A stretch of 64,000 bases of DNA, from positions 2,833,451 to 2,897,450 of the forward strand of contig CAVPVY010000005.1 in the NCBI GenBank assembly GCA_963709355.1, given 5' to 3'. This DNA is from PLOWO2-12-38-17 sp963709355. GTDB taxonomy: Bacteria; Planctomycetota; Brocadiia; Brocadiales; Brocadiaceae. Both the position numbers and the translations under genes were made by a program. Positions 37,929 to 46,501 of this stretch are shown here, one piece after another. The notes beneath the pieces were generated by a model. The model searched no databases, was not told where the DNA came from, and worked only from the letters and a program-made list of their open reading frames with translations. Position 1 is the stretch's first letter. Each line of letters starts with the position of its first letter.

Positions 37929-39260
37929 TTAATGAAAGAAGTAATAACGTAACCAGACGTAAATAGTCGCTATGATAATTGTTTCAATGGTAATGGGTAT
38001 TGAATAGAGAATAAATTTTTTGAACGATATGGGATATCCTGCCTTTCCTGCCAGACCCAGAGTAATCACATTTGCAGACGCACCAACGGGAGAACCGTTT
38101 CCTCCAAGACATGCGCCTAATGCTAAAGACCACCACACGGGCATAAGGGTTGAATGATGGACGACTGACTTAAAATCCGCCCCTGAAGGCAAAACTGCAT
38201 GCGCGGTGTCTATTACCAAAGGAACCATGCTCGCAACAAAGGGGATGTTATCAACGATTGCTGAACTAATAGCAGAAAACCATAAGGTGGTAATTGCTGT
38301 AACAAACATGTTTTCTGCGCTTGGTTTTGTAAGTGAAATCATACCTTCAGAAAGGTTAGAAATCAGACCTACCTTAATGACGCCACCGACAATAATGAAG
38401 AGACCGATAAAAAAGAAAAGAGTTGGCCATTCTAATTCCCTTAATATATGATGCGGGTCTTCCTTCGATATAATGAGTAAAACAGCTGCACCCAAGATGG
38501 CAATCGTTGCAGGTTCGTAATGGAGTATGCCATGAAAGATAAATCCCAGAATGACCATTCCCAATACACCGAGTGATTTTTTTAGCAGACCATAATTTTT
38601 GATCAAGGTAAATTCATCTATCGCAAGTATCTTTTGTCGGACATCTTCTTTTACCTGTAGTTTTCTTCCAAAAAGTAATTTTACCGTCAGGAGGAAGAAT
38701 CCGAAAATAAAGAGGACTGCCGGCGCAGTATGATAGATAAAATCCATAAAGGTGAGTTGCACCTTGCTGGCAATCATGATATTGGGCGGGTCACCAATGA
38801 GTGTAGCCGTACCACCAATATTAGATGCCATAATCTCCGATATCAAAAATGGGAAGGGGTCTAGTTCAAGTTCGTCAGCGATAAACAGGGTAACCGGAAC
38901 CAAAAGCAGCACAGTGGTCACATTATCAAGAATTGCAGAAAGTGTGGCAGTAATGCAGGTAAAGAAAATAAGAATTTGAAAAGGTTTGCCTTTTGCCAGC
39001 TTTGCTGACTTTATTGCCAGGAATTGAAATAGACCAGTTTTGCTCAGGATGTTGACAATAATCATCATGCCGATAAGGAGGAATATAACGTTATAATCTA
39101 TAGCATACTTTTCGTCATAAAAGGCCTCGTGCTGACTTACGATTTTAAGTATTAGCATCAAACCCGCGCCGATTAGTGCGACCTTTGTTTTTTCGAGCTT
39201 TTCAGAGACGATTAGTCCGTACGATGCGATAAAGATGATAGTGGCAATCCAAAATACCAT
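37929..39260 (-). CDS. ArsB/NhaD-superfamily ion transporter (probable Na+/H+ antiporter)
   Basis: A 443-residue permease with about 11-12 transmembrane segments. Diagnostic stretches are FLLIGMMIIVNILSKTGLF, ATLSAILDNVTTVLLLVPVT, EIMASNIGGTATLIGDPPNI and the second inverted half SSAIVDNIPFVASMVP and LGGNGSPVGASANVITLG. These match the NhaD/SLC13-type ion transporter superfamily. A Na+/H+ antiport role is likely but ArsB-type arsenite or anion transport cannot be excluded. A CBS-domain protein precedes it by 192 nt. Confidence 0.88.
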   Translation of the reverse strand: MVFWIATIIFIASYGLIVSEKLEKTKVALIGAGLMLILKIVSQHEAFYDEKYAIDYNVIFLLIGMMIIVNILSKTGLFQFLAIKSAKLAKGKPFQILIFFTCITATLSAILDNVTTVLLLVPVTLFIADELELDPFPFLISEIMASNIGGTATLIGDPPNIMIASKVQLTFMDFIYHTAPAVLFIFGFFLLTVKLLFGRKLQVKEDVRQKILAIDEFTLIKNYGLLKKSLGVLGMVILGFIFHGILHYEPATIAILGAAVLLIISKEDPHHILRELEWPTLFFFIGLFIIVGGVIKVGLISNLSEGMISLTKPSAENMFVTAITTLWFSAISSAIVDNIPFVASMVPLVIDTAHAVLPSGADFKSVVHHSTLMPVWWSLALGACLGGNGSPVGASANVITLGLAGKAGYPISFKKFILYSIPITIETIIIATIYVWLRYYFFH

Positions 39261-39452
39261 GAGTTTGTTTCCTTATAAAACTAAGTTGGATTTTGTTTTA
39301 CAAAACCCAACGACTTTTATCGTGTAAGAAAGCTTATTAACACCCCTTTTATCCCTTCTTTTTTGATGGGAAACGCCATAATCTCCCTTCTATCAAGAGA
39401 AGCTGGGGGTGTGTTGATTTTTTGAAACTTATAAAGAGAAACTGTGAAGTTC

Positions 39453-39902
39453 TTAATGTTCAGTAAGAACTTTCGTTATATGTTTTAACAAGACTGAGCG
39501 TGGCACAATTCCAACGACCTTCGCACCTCTAACCACTGGAACGGACTGTATCTTGTTAACAACTATAAGTGCAGCAGCCTTTATTATAGGGTCGTCTTCA
39601 TTAACCATGAATACAACTTTTGACATAATTTCATTAATGGTCAGAGCCTTACTTTCTATGCATTTTCTTTCAAAGTAATCTACGTCCATCACTGAAATAA
39701 GGGATTCATCCAAGGTTATGTATTTGGGAATAAGCACCTTTATAATATCCCCTTCGGTTATTATTCCTACCAGTTTGTCTTCCTTGTCAACTACAAAGAC
39801 AACATGATATTTGACTTCATCTAATATCTTAATAAGATGTTCAAATGTATCTGAGGTTCTAATAAGATTCGGTGATTGGTCCATAATATCTTTTACTTTC
39901 AT
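39453..39902 (-). CDS. Tandem CBS-domain protein
   Basis: A 149-residue protein made of a CBS pair: MKVKDIMDQSPNLIRTSDTFEHLIKIL...LVGIITEGDIIKVL and TINEIMSKVVFMVNEDDPI...VPVVRGAKVVGIVPRSVLL. CBS pairs bind adenosyl nucleotides and regulate channels or enzymes. The gene lies just before the NhaD-type permease, so regulation of that transporter is plausible. A neighbour in this region, mgtE, contains its own CBS pair. Confidence 0.88.
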   Translation of the reverse strand: MKVKDIMDQSPNLIRTSDTFEHLIKILDEVKYHVVFVVDKEDKLVGIITEGDIIKVLIPKYITLDESLISVMDVDYFERKCIESKALTINEIMSKVVFMVNEDDPIIKAAALIVVNKIQSVPVVRGAKVVGIVPRSVLLKHITKVLTEH

Positions 39903-40454
39903 AGTTTTGCATTCCTTTTTATAATAATCTTAGAATTAAGTTACTACTCATCAATGTCATTCGATTTAACAGTTGTACCTTATTATAATTGGCAATTGGT
40001 AATGCACAAACGTTTTATTAAGAAACTAGGGATGTATGGTTCATTTTTTTCTTAATTAATTTATCAACTATTCACCATGTAGCAAAGACTACCGGATACA
40101 CGAACATAGCGCAAGAAGTTGCTGAAAGGAGGATGCCTATGCAGAGGGGTTTTGCGCATTGTATAAAGTTTTTCATCATATCATTGTAGCCTGCAAATTC
40201 ATTTACATGAGTAGCACCGCATAACTATAATTCTAGTTTATACTGTAAAAGATAAATTATTAGTGCCGATAATTGATTTGTTACATACTGATACCAGCTT
40301 TTTCTCTAGAAAGATTGTTGCCTTCTGTTTTTATGTAATCTCCTCATTTTTCTGGTCGCCTCCTGTAAAACTTTTAAGCCTCTGTCCTGTTCATTCTAAC
40401 AGATATTTCATTTCCGCGGCTTTTTTGTAGCTTCCGATTCTGCCTGTTCCTTTC
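39903..40454. other. 552-bp region holding a decayed DUF2062 copy
   Basis: No intact gene. The part 40072-40297 is a recognisable remnant listed separately; the rest is AT-rich and should hold the promoter of the CBS gene. Confidence 0.6.
40072..40297 (-). pseudogene. Remnant of a second DUF2062 gene
   Basis: The minus strand reads VTNQLSALIIYLLQYKLEL, a stop, LCGATHVNEFAGYNDMMKN, FIQCAKPLCIGILLSATSC and FVYPVVFATW. The neighbouring intact DUF2062 protein has ITNPLTAPVIYPLQYRLGL, LSGTPDANELTGFTGMLR, YAMPLWVGSLLSATFC and YVVISSLWG in the same order. So this is the C-terminal third of a paralogue with a Trp-to-stop change and no N-terminal part. Confidence 0.85.
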
Positions 40455-41426
40455 TTAATTCCTCATCTTTTGCTTTTCTTCTAGACGTCTTAGCTTTTCC
40501 TCTAAAAACGCGGCATTGATTCCTGCATTTTTCCACACCTGCAGTCCGACAGCATAGCGAATTTCTGACGTTTCCAGCCTCGTCTTAAATATCGAAATCC
40601 GATGTTCATTTACTGCCTTTTTCCACAGCAAAATACTATCAATCTTTTCCTGCAATTTTTTTGTGAGTTCATCGTCACCGATACCTTCTTTTACTGATTT
40701 TAATCTCTTAGCAAGATTCTGTTCATCAATAAATGCTTTATCTCTAATCTCCTTTAACCTGTTAGTAAAAAAGGAAACTACCGATGCCTTTTCTTTGATG
40801 CCATCTTGCATTTCTATAATCTTACTCTTTGTAATGTCAATCTCTTTCCGAATCGTAGGGGTAGCATCATAAGGTGTCGTCGAAATTGCATCCTCCAACT
40901 TAAATATTGAAGTTAGTAGCACAACCTGATTGGCATAAACCTTTGATTGATTATGAAGTACGGTAATCCGGTCCTCATATGTCTCTATCAATTCGTTATC
41001 AATGTCTATCTTTTCCTTAACTATTTCAATTTCTATACCCAGTAATTCTAAAAATTTTTGGTTTGCCTCTTTGCTCTGATAATCCTTTCTATCCTGTTGG
41101 AGTCTATCACGATAAATACCCATTGCCTTTGCGTCTTGTTCTAAACTTACTATAATGGACTTTATTTCTTCAAATGATTTGTTAACATTAGTTTTCACCT
41201 CCTCTTCTGTTGTCTTTGCCCATTCAATATCTTCGGCTTTTACTGTTATCCCTGTTTTTTCTAGCTTTGATTTGCCGAACTTTCCCATTTCAAAGAAAGG
41301 AGTTTGTGTCTCTACTGTTTGTGCATACAAATGAAAGCACAGGGTTGTCCACAAGAAGCAAATACTCAGATATCGTCCTAACGCAAAAGTATTTCTTTTA
41401 TTAAATGTTCTGTACTTCAAAAACAC
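40455..41426 (-). CDS. Secreted or periplasmic coiled-coil protein, unknown function
   Basis: A 323-residue protein with a signal peptide (YLSICFLWTTLCFHLYAQ, cleavage around residue 36). It is otherwise almost wholly charged helical coiled coil (KSFEEIKSIIVSLEQDAKA, EIEIVKEKIDIDNELIETY, LTKKLQEKIDSILLWKKA) ending in EEKLRRLEEKQKMRN. It resembles the periplasmic helical N-terminal part of large MscK-type mechanosensitive channels, but no channel domain follows. It is 11 nt downstream of the DUF2062 gene, so probably co-transcribed. I do not recognise a named family. Confidence 0.65.
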   Translation of the reverse strand: MFLKYRTFNKRNTFALGRYLSICFLWTTLCFHLYAQTVETQTPFFEMGKFGKSKLEKTGITVKAEDIEWAKTTEEEVKTNVNKSFEEIKSIIVSLEQDAKAMGIYRDRLQQDRKDYQSKEANQKFLELLGIEIEIVKEKIDIDNELIETYEDRITVLHNQSKVYANQVVLLTSIFKLEDAISTTPYDATPTIRKEIDITKSKIIEMQDGIKEKASVVSFFTNRLKEIRDKAFIDEQNLAKRLKSVKEGIGDDELTKKLQEKIDSILLWKKAVNEHRISIFKTRLETSEIRYAVGLQVWKNAGINAAFLEEKLRRLEEKQKMRN

Positions 41427-41437
41427 CGCAACTCTCC

Positions 41438-41989
41438 TTACGAAAAGTTATCTTTCTTTTCCCTTAGTTTATCTACCAGTCCCCATAAAGAAGAAATTAC
41501 TACATACCCTAATAATGAGCAAAAAGTTGCTGAAAGGAGACTGCCTACCCAGAGAGGCATGGCATATCTAAAAAAAATCCTAAGCATGCCTGTGAATCCT
41601 GTCAGTTCATTTGCATCTGGAGTTCCACTTAACCATAGTCCTAATCGATATTGTAAAGGATAGATAACTGGTGCTGTTAGAGGATTTGTTATCCAACTTA
41701 CCGCTATCGCAACGGGAATATTAACACGCATACATAGAGCAGCCAGAATTATTAATGGTATTTGAACCCCAATAGTCGGCGTAAGTGCAATAAAAACACC
41801 TATTGCAAAACCTGCGGATACACTTTCTTGAGTTGGTTTCCATAAGCGTGAATCGAAGAGTCGTTCCCCAAAAATACTATGGAGTATTGTATCTTTCAGA
41901 TGGTGTTGTCTTGGAACAAGCCGCCGAATACGTAAATGGAACCTTTTCAAATTAAAAATGTGTTTAATCTTTAATTTTAATTTGTTCAT
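41438..41989 (-). CDS. DUF2062 membrane protein
   Basis: A 183-residue membrane protein of the DUF2062 family. After a basic N-terminus come SVSAGFAIGVFIALTPTIGVQI, VAIAVSWITNPLTAPVIY and a C-terminal hydrophobic pair (LWVGSLLSATFCSLLGYVV). DUF2062 proteins are widespread, often near glycosyltransferases or envelope genes, with no firm biochemical role. A decayed paralogue lies 1.2 kb downstream. Confidence 0.85.
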   Translation of the reverse strand: MNKLKLKIKHIFNLKRFHLRIRRLVPRQHHLKDTILHSIFGERLFDSRLWKPTQESVSAGFAIGVFIALTPTIGVQIPLIILAALCMRVNIPVAIAVSWITNPLTAPVIYPLQYRLGLWLSGTPDANELTGFTGMLRIFFRYAMPLWVGSLLSATFCSLLGYVVISSLWGLVDKLREKKDNFS

Positions 41990-42037
41990 TAAGCACTAAT
42001 TGCTCCAATTTGTTTCAATAATATTTAGACATATGAA

Positions 42038-43018
42038 CTAATTGAGTAAATATGTTCCAAGGGAGAAGTATGCGGTTAATGAAATAATATCAGCAATCGC
42101 CAATACCAATGGACACGAGGCATGCGCTGGGTTTGTACCAAACTTTTTAAAGAGAATTGGCAGGCTGCATCCAAGAAAGGAGGCGTTAATAAGGGTAAAA
42201 AAAATAGTAAGAGACAAGGTTAAGGAAAAACTGTTATTCCCAATCCAAAAAAAGGATATTAAAAAGAGCAATCCGCCACACAATAAACCCATTTTAGCTC
42301 CAACCGCTACTTCATAAAGCACCAATCTTCTCAATTTAATAGTTTTTTCAAGACAAGAAAGTGTGACCGCTACTGCCTGTGTTCCAATACTTTCGGCAAG
42401 ACCCAATATAATCGTGATAAAGAATGCTATGAAAATAAACTCATCTATTGTTCTGTTGAACAGTTTTGTAATAAATGCGCAGATGAGTCCGCTTGATATG
42501 TTAAAAAGCAAATAGGGAAATCTTAAAAAAGTACTTTTGAAGATCGTAGGTTTTCTAAATTCCTCCAATTGAATGCCGATTATTTTGAGAAGGTCATCGC
42601 GTTCATGTTCTGTTTTCGCTTCAATGGCTATTGTGTCTTCTATAAAATCATTCGCCCTTGCGATACCTACAAGTTTTCCGTGTTCATCAACAACAGGAAA
42701 GGCAATGAACTTATAAAATACAAAATACTCCAATGCAGTGTTTGTGGAAGAATCGGTGGTCAACCGAATTGGGTTGACCACCATAATTTCAGAAATTTTA
42801 GTTTCTTTATGAGCAGTTATAAGTTTTCTTATGGGTACGACACCTACCAGTTTCTCTTCTTTATCGGTAACGTAACAGTAAAAAATATTTCCAGTAAGTT
42901 TGCTGCTGCGAATTAATTCAAGTGCAGTCTGTGCTGTATCATCAACTGAAACCACAAGCATTTCAGTGCTAAACTCGAATTCAAATTTGTTTTTACTTGT
43001 TTTTTTACGAAAAAGCAT
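42038..43018 (-). CDS. MgtE-type magnesium transporter lacking the N-terminal domain
   Basis: A 326-residue protein: CBS pair (residues ~20-135; IFYCYVTDKEEKLVGVVP, FPVVDEHGKLVGIARANDFIE) followed by the five-helix MgtE channel domain (~165-326) with AESIGTQAVAVTLSCLE and NPAHASCPLVLAIADIISL. Typical MgtE is ~450 residues with a superhelical N domain before the CBS pair that is missing here. The frame offers no upstream extension. Shortened MgtE-like proteins are known; Mg2+ or Co2+ transport is likely. Cys replaces the usual Gly in the SGP motif (ASCP). Confidence 0.85.
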   Translation of the reverse strand: MLFRKKTSKNKFEFEFSTEMLVVSVDDTAQTALELIRSSKLTGNIFYCYVTDKEEKLVGVVPIRKLITAHKETKISEIMVVNPIRLTTDSSTNTALEYFVFYKFIAFPVVDEHGKLVGIARANDFIEDTIAIEAKTEHERDDLLKIIGIQLEEFRKPTIFKSTFLRFPYLLFNISSGLICAFITKLFNRTIDEFIFIAFFITIILGLAESIGTQAVAVTLSCLEKTIKLRRLVLYEVAVGAKMGLLCGGLLFLISFFWIGNNSFSLTLSLTIFFTLINASFLGCSLPILFKKFGTNPAHASCPLVLAIADIISLTAYFSLGTYLLN

Positions 43019-43216
43019 AACTTGTTATCCATCTCTAAACCGAACGTGGCGGAAGAACTGTTGTTTTTACAGGGGTAATGAAATTATTATACGGTCATTC
43101 TTAAATAAAGCAACTTCAGAATGATTTTTTTCAGAAGAATTTTAGAAATGCCAGAACTTTCTAGAAAAAAAGGGAAATCGGAGTAAATAAAGGAATTAAC
43201 CAACAGTGTGATTTAG

Positions 43217-44415
43217 CTAAAGTCCAATACCATATTGGTCTGCCACCTGCAACATTGCATTGCCTTTACAGAATTTGTGATTGCCTTGATTTTTATCCGT
43301 TTTAATGAAAAAAGATGGAATTATAATTTCACCAGTAACAATGCTCTGTGAAAATTCAAGTTCATTTGCAAGCGCGAAAGCTGCTCCGATTTTATTCTTA
43401 ATATGATTGGCAATGCAATTGTAATTGTCGCTGATAATGCCCACGATATAACCACGTTTCTTAAGTTCTTTAGTTACGTCAATCGCATCGGGTACAATTG
43501 GGATATCTTCAACAACATTAAGCAAAGGAGCAATATTTTTGCCCTTAAATAATCTGGCAATAAGATTCGTAATTCTTTGTTATGATATTAACAAATTCTT
43601 CTTGAAAACTAAATGTTACGACTGCTTTATCAATGAAGCGTCCATTCAGAACAGTATTATCCATATCAAAAATTATCATTTTTTTAAGACTCGAAAGTTT
43701 TTCCTTAATCGCAAGAGCCATTTGGTCCCGAATAATATTAATGGTTTCCAGTGAATCAAGGTTAATCATATAACTTTGAGTTACACGTTTTAGAATTACC
43801 CTTGCAACTTCCCTGGACATAAAACTTAATTCCTGCCATTGCTTCATCTTGTGCTTTATAAATCCGATGTTAACTTCCACAATTCTTGCACCAAGTAAGG
43901 TTGCATCGAGTAATATTCCAATATCAACTCTGTAGTTATCCTCAAGCGTCACTTTTTTTTAAAGCTCTCGTTTAACTGCAATTGTGCCACCCAATGGTTG
44001 TGAGAAGTAATTTGTTTGTGGAAAAAAGAGGCTAAGGAGGGGTTTGACAACAAGTTCGGTAACCCTTCCTTCCTCACGCTCAAAATGTTGCCTTAACTAA
44101 GTCTGCTTCATCTTTCATCACAGGGGAGGTTAGCTTTTCTATGGTTTCTGGCGGGTAGTTCTCAATGTCTCCATCAAGAAAAACGATAATTTCATTTTTT
44201 GTCACAAGAAGACCGTCAAGCATTGATGCGCCTTTGCCAACCCTAGTACTTGTTATAACGCTAGCACCGGCATCCTTAGCAACTAGAACCGTGTCATCTA
44301 TAGATTTATCATCTACAACAATTATTTCAGCAACGGACTGTATTTCCTTGATGAATTGAACTACTTTTCCAATGGTTCTCTCCTCATTTAGTGCTTGTAT
44401 AATCACGCTAATCAT
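43217..44415 (-). pseudogene. Broken glucosyl-3-phosphoglycerate synthase/phosphatase (GT-HAD) fusion
   Basis: Three minus-strand pieces read as one protein. Piece 1 (44080-44415) is a glycosyltransferase N-terminus: IQALNEERTIGKVV, VVDDKSIDDTV, GKGASMLDGL, FLDGDIENYPPE. Piece 2 (43545-43952) is its C-terminus (TLEDNYRVDIGILLDATLLG) plus the start of a HAD phosphatase (MIIFDMDNTVLNGRF). Piece 3 (43217-43525) continues the HAD domain (GYIVGIISDNYNCIA, KFCKGNAMLQVADQYGI) and stops before motif III. Lesions: an extra T in TTTTGAG near 44085, an in-frame TAA at about 43955, a frameshift near 43565, and early truncation. GpgS/GpgP-type glucosylglycerate synthesis is my inference. Confidence 0.8.
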
Positions 44416-44477
44416 GGCAATTTATCTCTTACCTCATCAATTATATTTTCCCATGAATTGCAAAAAATAAGCAAGCT

Positions 44478-44927
44478 TTATAATCCGAATTTATCCACAA
44501 GGTGTACCGTGACTGATGTGTCATTCTTGCCAACATGAAATTTAACCTCGTCCCATTTGGGATGGCGTCGTACTTTTTGTACGTCAAGCCTTGAAAATCC
44601 TATGGGCTCTTGGGGTATCCCCAGAATGCCGCTCCGTTCTAATTTACTACTGTTATTGAGGTCATGGTATGCGGAAAGCGAGTACTCCCCTTGTTCTACA
44701 TTTTTAATCCTGTACTTTCTGAAATTATCCGTACGTTCAATGAGTTCTGTATCAATACCTACATATCCCTTATCTCTCTTCATGTGACATTCCTCATTAT
44801 CACAAATAGAAAAACGTACAGGGGCATCATTGTTATGTTTAAATCTATCTACAGTAACAATTACATCTCCAGCAAATACTCGAAAAGAAAATACAAAGAA
44901 TAGCAAAGGCAACCAAATAAAAATCAT
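44478..44927 (-). CDS. Exported DUF2141 protein
   Basis: A 149-residue protein with a signal peptide (FIWLPLLFFVFSFRVFAG) and a beta-rich DUF2141 domain: VIVTVDRFKHNNDAPVRF, QGEYSLSAYHDLNNSSKLER, GILGIPQEPIGFS. DUF2141 proteins are small secreted proteins of unknown function. It follows nothing obvious upstream and precedes the broken GT-HAD gene. Confidence 0.82.
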   Translation of the reverse strand: MIFIWLPLLFFVFSFRVFAGDVIVTVDRFKHNNDAPVRFSICDNEECHMKRDKGYVGIDTELIERTDNFRKYRIKNVEQGEYSLSAYHDLNNSSKLERSGILGIPQEPIGFSRLDVQKVRRHPKWDEVKFHVGKNDTSVTVHLVDKFGL

Positions 44928-45233
44928 ACTTTTGTCTCCCGTGAAATAAAAACGATGGATATTTTATAAATATCTGTCTTTTTAATTCAAAGCATAGTAG
45001 AAAGTCAAGAAAAACAGAAAAAAACAAAACACATACACAAAAATTTTTATAAATGGGTAGTTTCCATAAAAGAATACAAGGGATGAGGGTACAAATGTAC
45101 ATACATGTTACCGGATACTTTATCACGCCACTGCGAAACAAAAAAACTTCTGTATTACCGGAGGAAGGATAATGATCTGGAAGATGGCTAGTGAGTCATA
45201 GCCTAGAGCCGCATTCTGAAAATTTGGATTTAA
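44928..45233. other. 306-bp intergenic region
   Basis: AT-rich, no gene. On the plus strand a good ribosome binding site (GGAGGAAGGATA) precedes an ATG at ~45172, but the frame stops after nine codons, so it may be a truncated gene start. The frame 44845-45141 on the minus strand overlaps the DUF2141 gene and is not real. Confidence 0.4.
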
Positions 45234-46463
45234 TTAGGTCTTCTTAAGTTTGTAATTGGTCTCAAAAGAATTAAACAAATCGAGATACTGCTCTACCAGG
45301 CGTGTCATTAAGAATTTCTTCTTCACTGTTTCCTTTGCCTTTTTGCCCATTCTCTCCCTGAGCTTCGGGTTCTTAAGGAGCTGGACAATGCGTGACGCGG
45401 CCTCCTCGATTGAATTCACAAGATAGCCGTTCACCCCATTCCGTATCTGACACCGGATGCCCCCCACGTTGCCTCCGATGACCGGGGTTCCCTTCCACAT
45501 GGCCTCGGCCACGGTAAGACCAAAGCCTTCCCGGATAGATTTCTGAAGGACGATAGCTGCCCGCCTCTGAAGGGCATTCACAAGAGCAGTATCCTCTACA
45601 CTAAGGATGATAATGCGTTCCTCGCGTTTTTTAAGGAGAGACTCAAAAATTTCTGCGCCTTCGGGATCATCCGTTGCCACGTTACCAAGGAGCACAAGGG
45701 TAGCTTTCACCTCCTTTCGTGCAATTTTGAATGCCTCAATTACCCCTTCCGGGTCTTTCCACCGGTCAAAGCGGGATATCTGCACTATGAGGGGCAGATC
45801 CGTGGGAATACCATAATGCCGTAGGCGCTCCTGCACTTCTTTCTCGGTAAATTCCTTGTTCTTAATGGTGAAGGGATCAATCGCAGGAAGGAAGAAGACC
45901 TGCGGCGTTTTGAACCCCTTTTGTCGGTATTCCTTAAGGCTCAGCACTACGGCATCGTATGCCCTGATAAATGGGATAAGATAATTGAGCATTTCTCTGT
46001 TCGGCTCAGAGAGGTCCACGTGACAGCGCCATATCCAGGGACCGCTCTTACGGTAATGCCGGATCATCGGAAGCGGCTGTGGGTCGTGGACAACAATAAT
46101 GTCGTGGTGAAAGTGGTTCCGGATAGCGTTCTCGAAAATAACTTCCTCATAAATTTCCATTTTTAGTTTTGTGAGGTTAATATCCGCCCCCTGAAGGGCA
46201 TTATGCATTTTCTTTGTGATGCTAAAGAAGTCAGGGGAACCCTGTATCACCCGCCAGCCGGTCTTGATGCCAAGGCTGTTCATAAGCAGAGTCTTCGAAG
46301 AGAGCAGTTCTGCCACCCCGCCTCCGTAATAGGTAGAATTAATATTGGCAACGTGGATATCCTTGAGCCGCGATGCCTTCTTGTATATCCGTTCCACCGC
46401 TTGTCCTCCAATATAGGGTTCGTAGTCCTCCACTGTTGTTAGTTTTTGTTCCTTTTCCATCAT
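45234..46463 (-). CDS. GT4 glycosyltransferase, trehalose synthase (TreT)-like
   Basis: A 409-residue GT-B enzyme. Features of TreT-type retaining glycosyltransferases are INSTYYGGGVAELLSS (~40-55), VIQGSPDFFSITKKMHN, IIVVHDPQPLP, WRCHVDLSEPN, VQISRFDRWKDPEGVI and the EGFGLTVAEAMWKGTPVIGG donor-binding motif. TreT makes trehalose from an NDP-glucose and glucose. GalT follows 38 nt downstream, so a small sugar operon is likely. Base composition is richer in G+C than the genes to the left. Confidence 0.85.
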   Translation of the reverse strand: MMEKEQKLTTVEDYEPYIGGQAVERIYKKASRLKDIHVANINSTYYGGGVAELLSSKTLLMNSLGIKTGWRVIQGSPDFFSITKKMHNALQGADINLTKLKMEIYEEVIFENAIRNHFHHDIIVVHDPQPLPMIRHYRKSGPWIWRCHVDLSEPNREMLNYLIPFIRAYDAVVLSLKEYRQKGFKTPQVFFLPAIDPFTIKNKEFTEKEVQERLRHYGIPTDLPLIVQISRFDRWKDPEGVIEAFKIARKEVKATLVLLGNVATDDPEGAEIFESLLKKREERIIILSVEDTALVNALQRRAAIVLQKSIREGFGLTVAEAMWKGTPVIGGNVGGIRCQIRNGVNGYLVNSIEEAASRIVQLLKNPKLRERMGKKAKETVKKKFLMTRLVEQYLDLFNSFETNYKLKKT

Positions 46464-46501
46464 TCCTCCAATGTATTTAGGTGATACTTACAAATAAATC
46501 G

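Noticed and set aside
43019..43216. Possible Mg2+-responsive leader upstream of mgtE
   Set aside because: I could not find a conserved riboswitch core or a convincing terminator stem.
44845..45141. Minus-strand frame of 98 codons
   Set aside because: Overlaps the start of the DUF2141 gene in another frame and is Cys/Phe-rich in an AT-rich spacer.
45165..45201. Ribosome binding site and nine-codon frame on the plus strand
   Set aside because: Too short to support as a gene; may be the stump of a deleted one.
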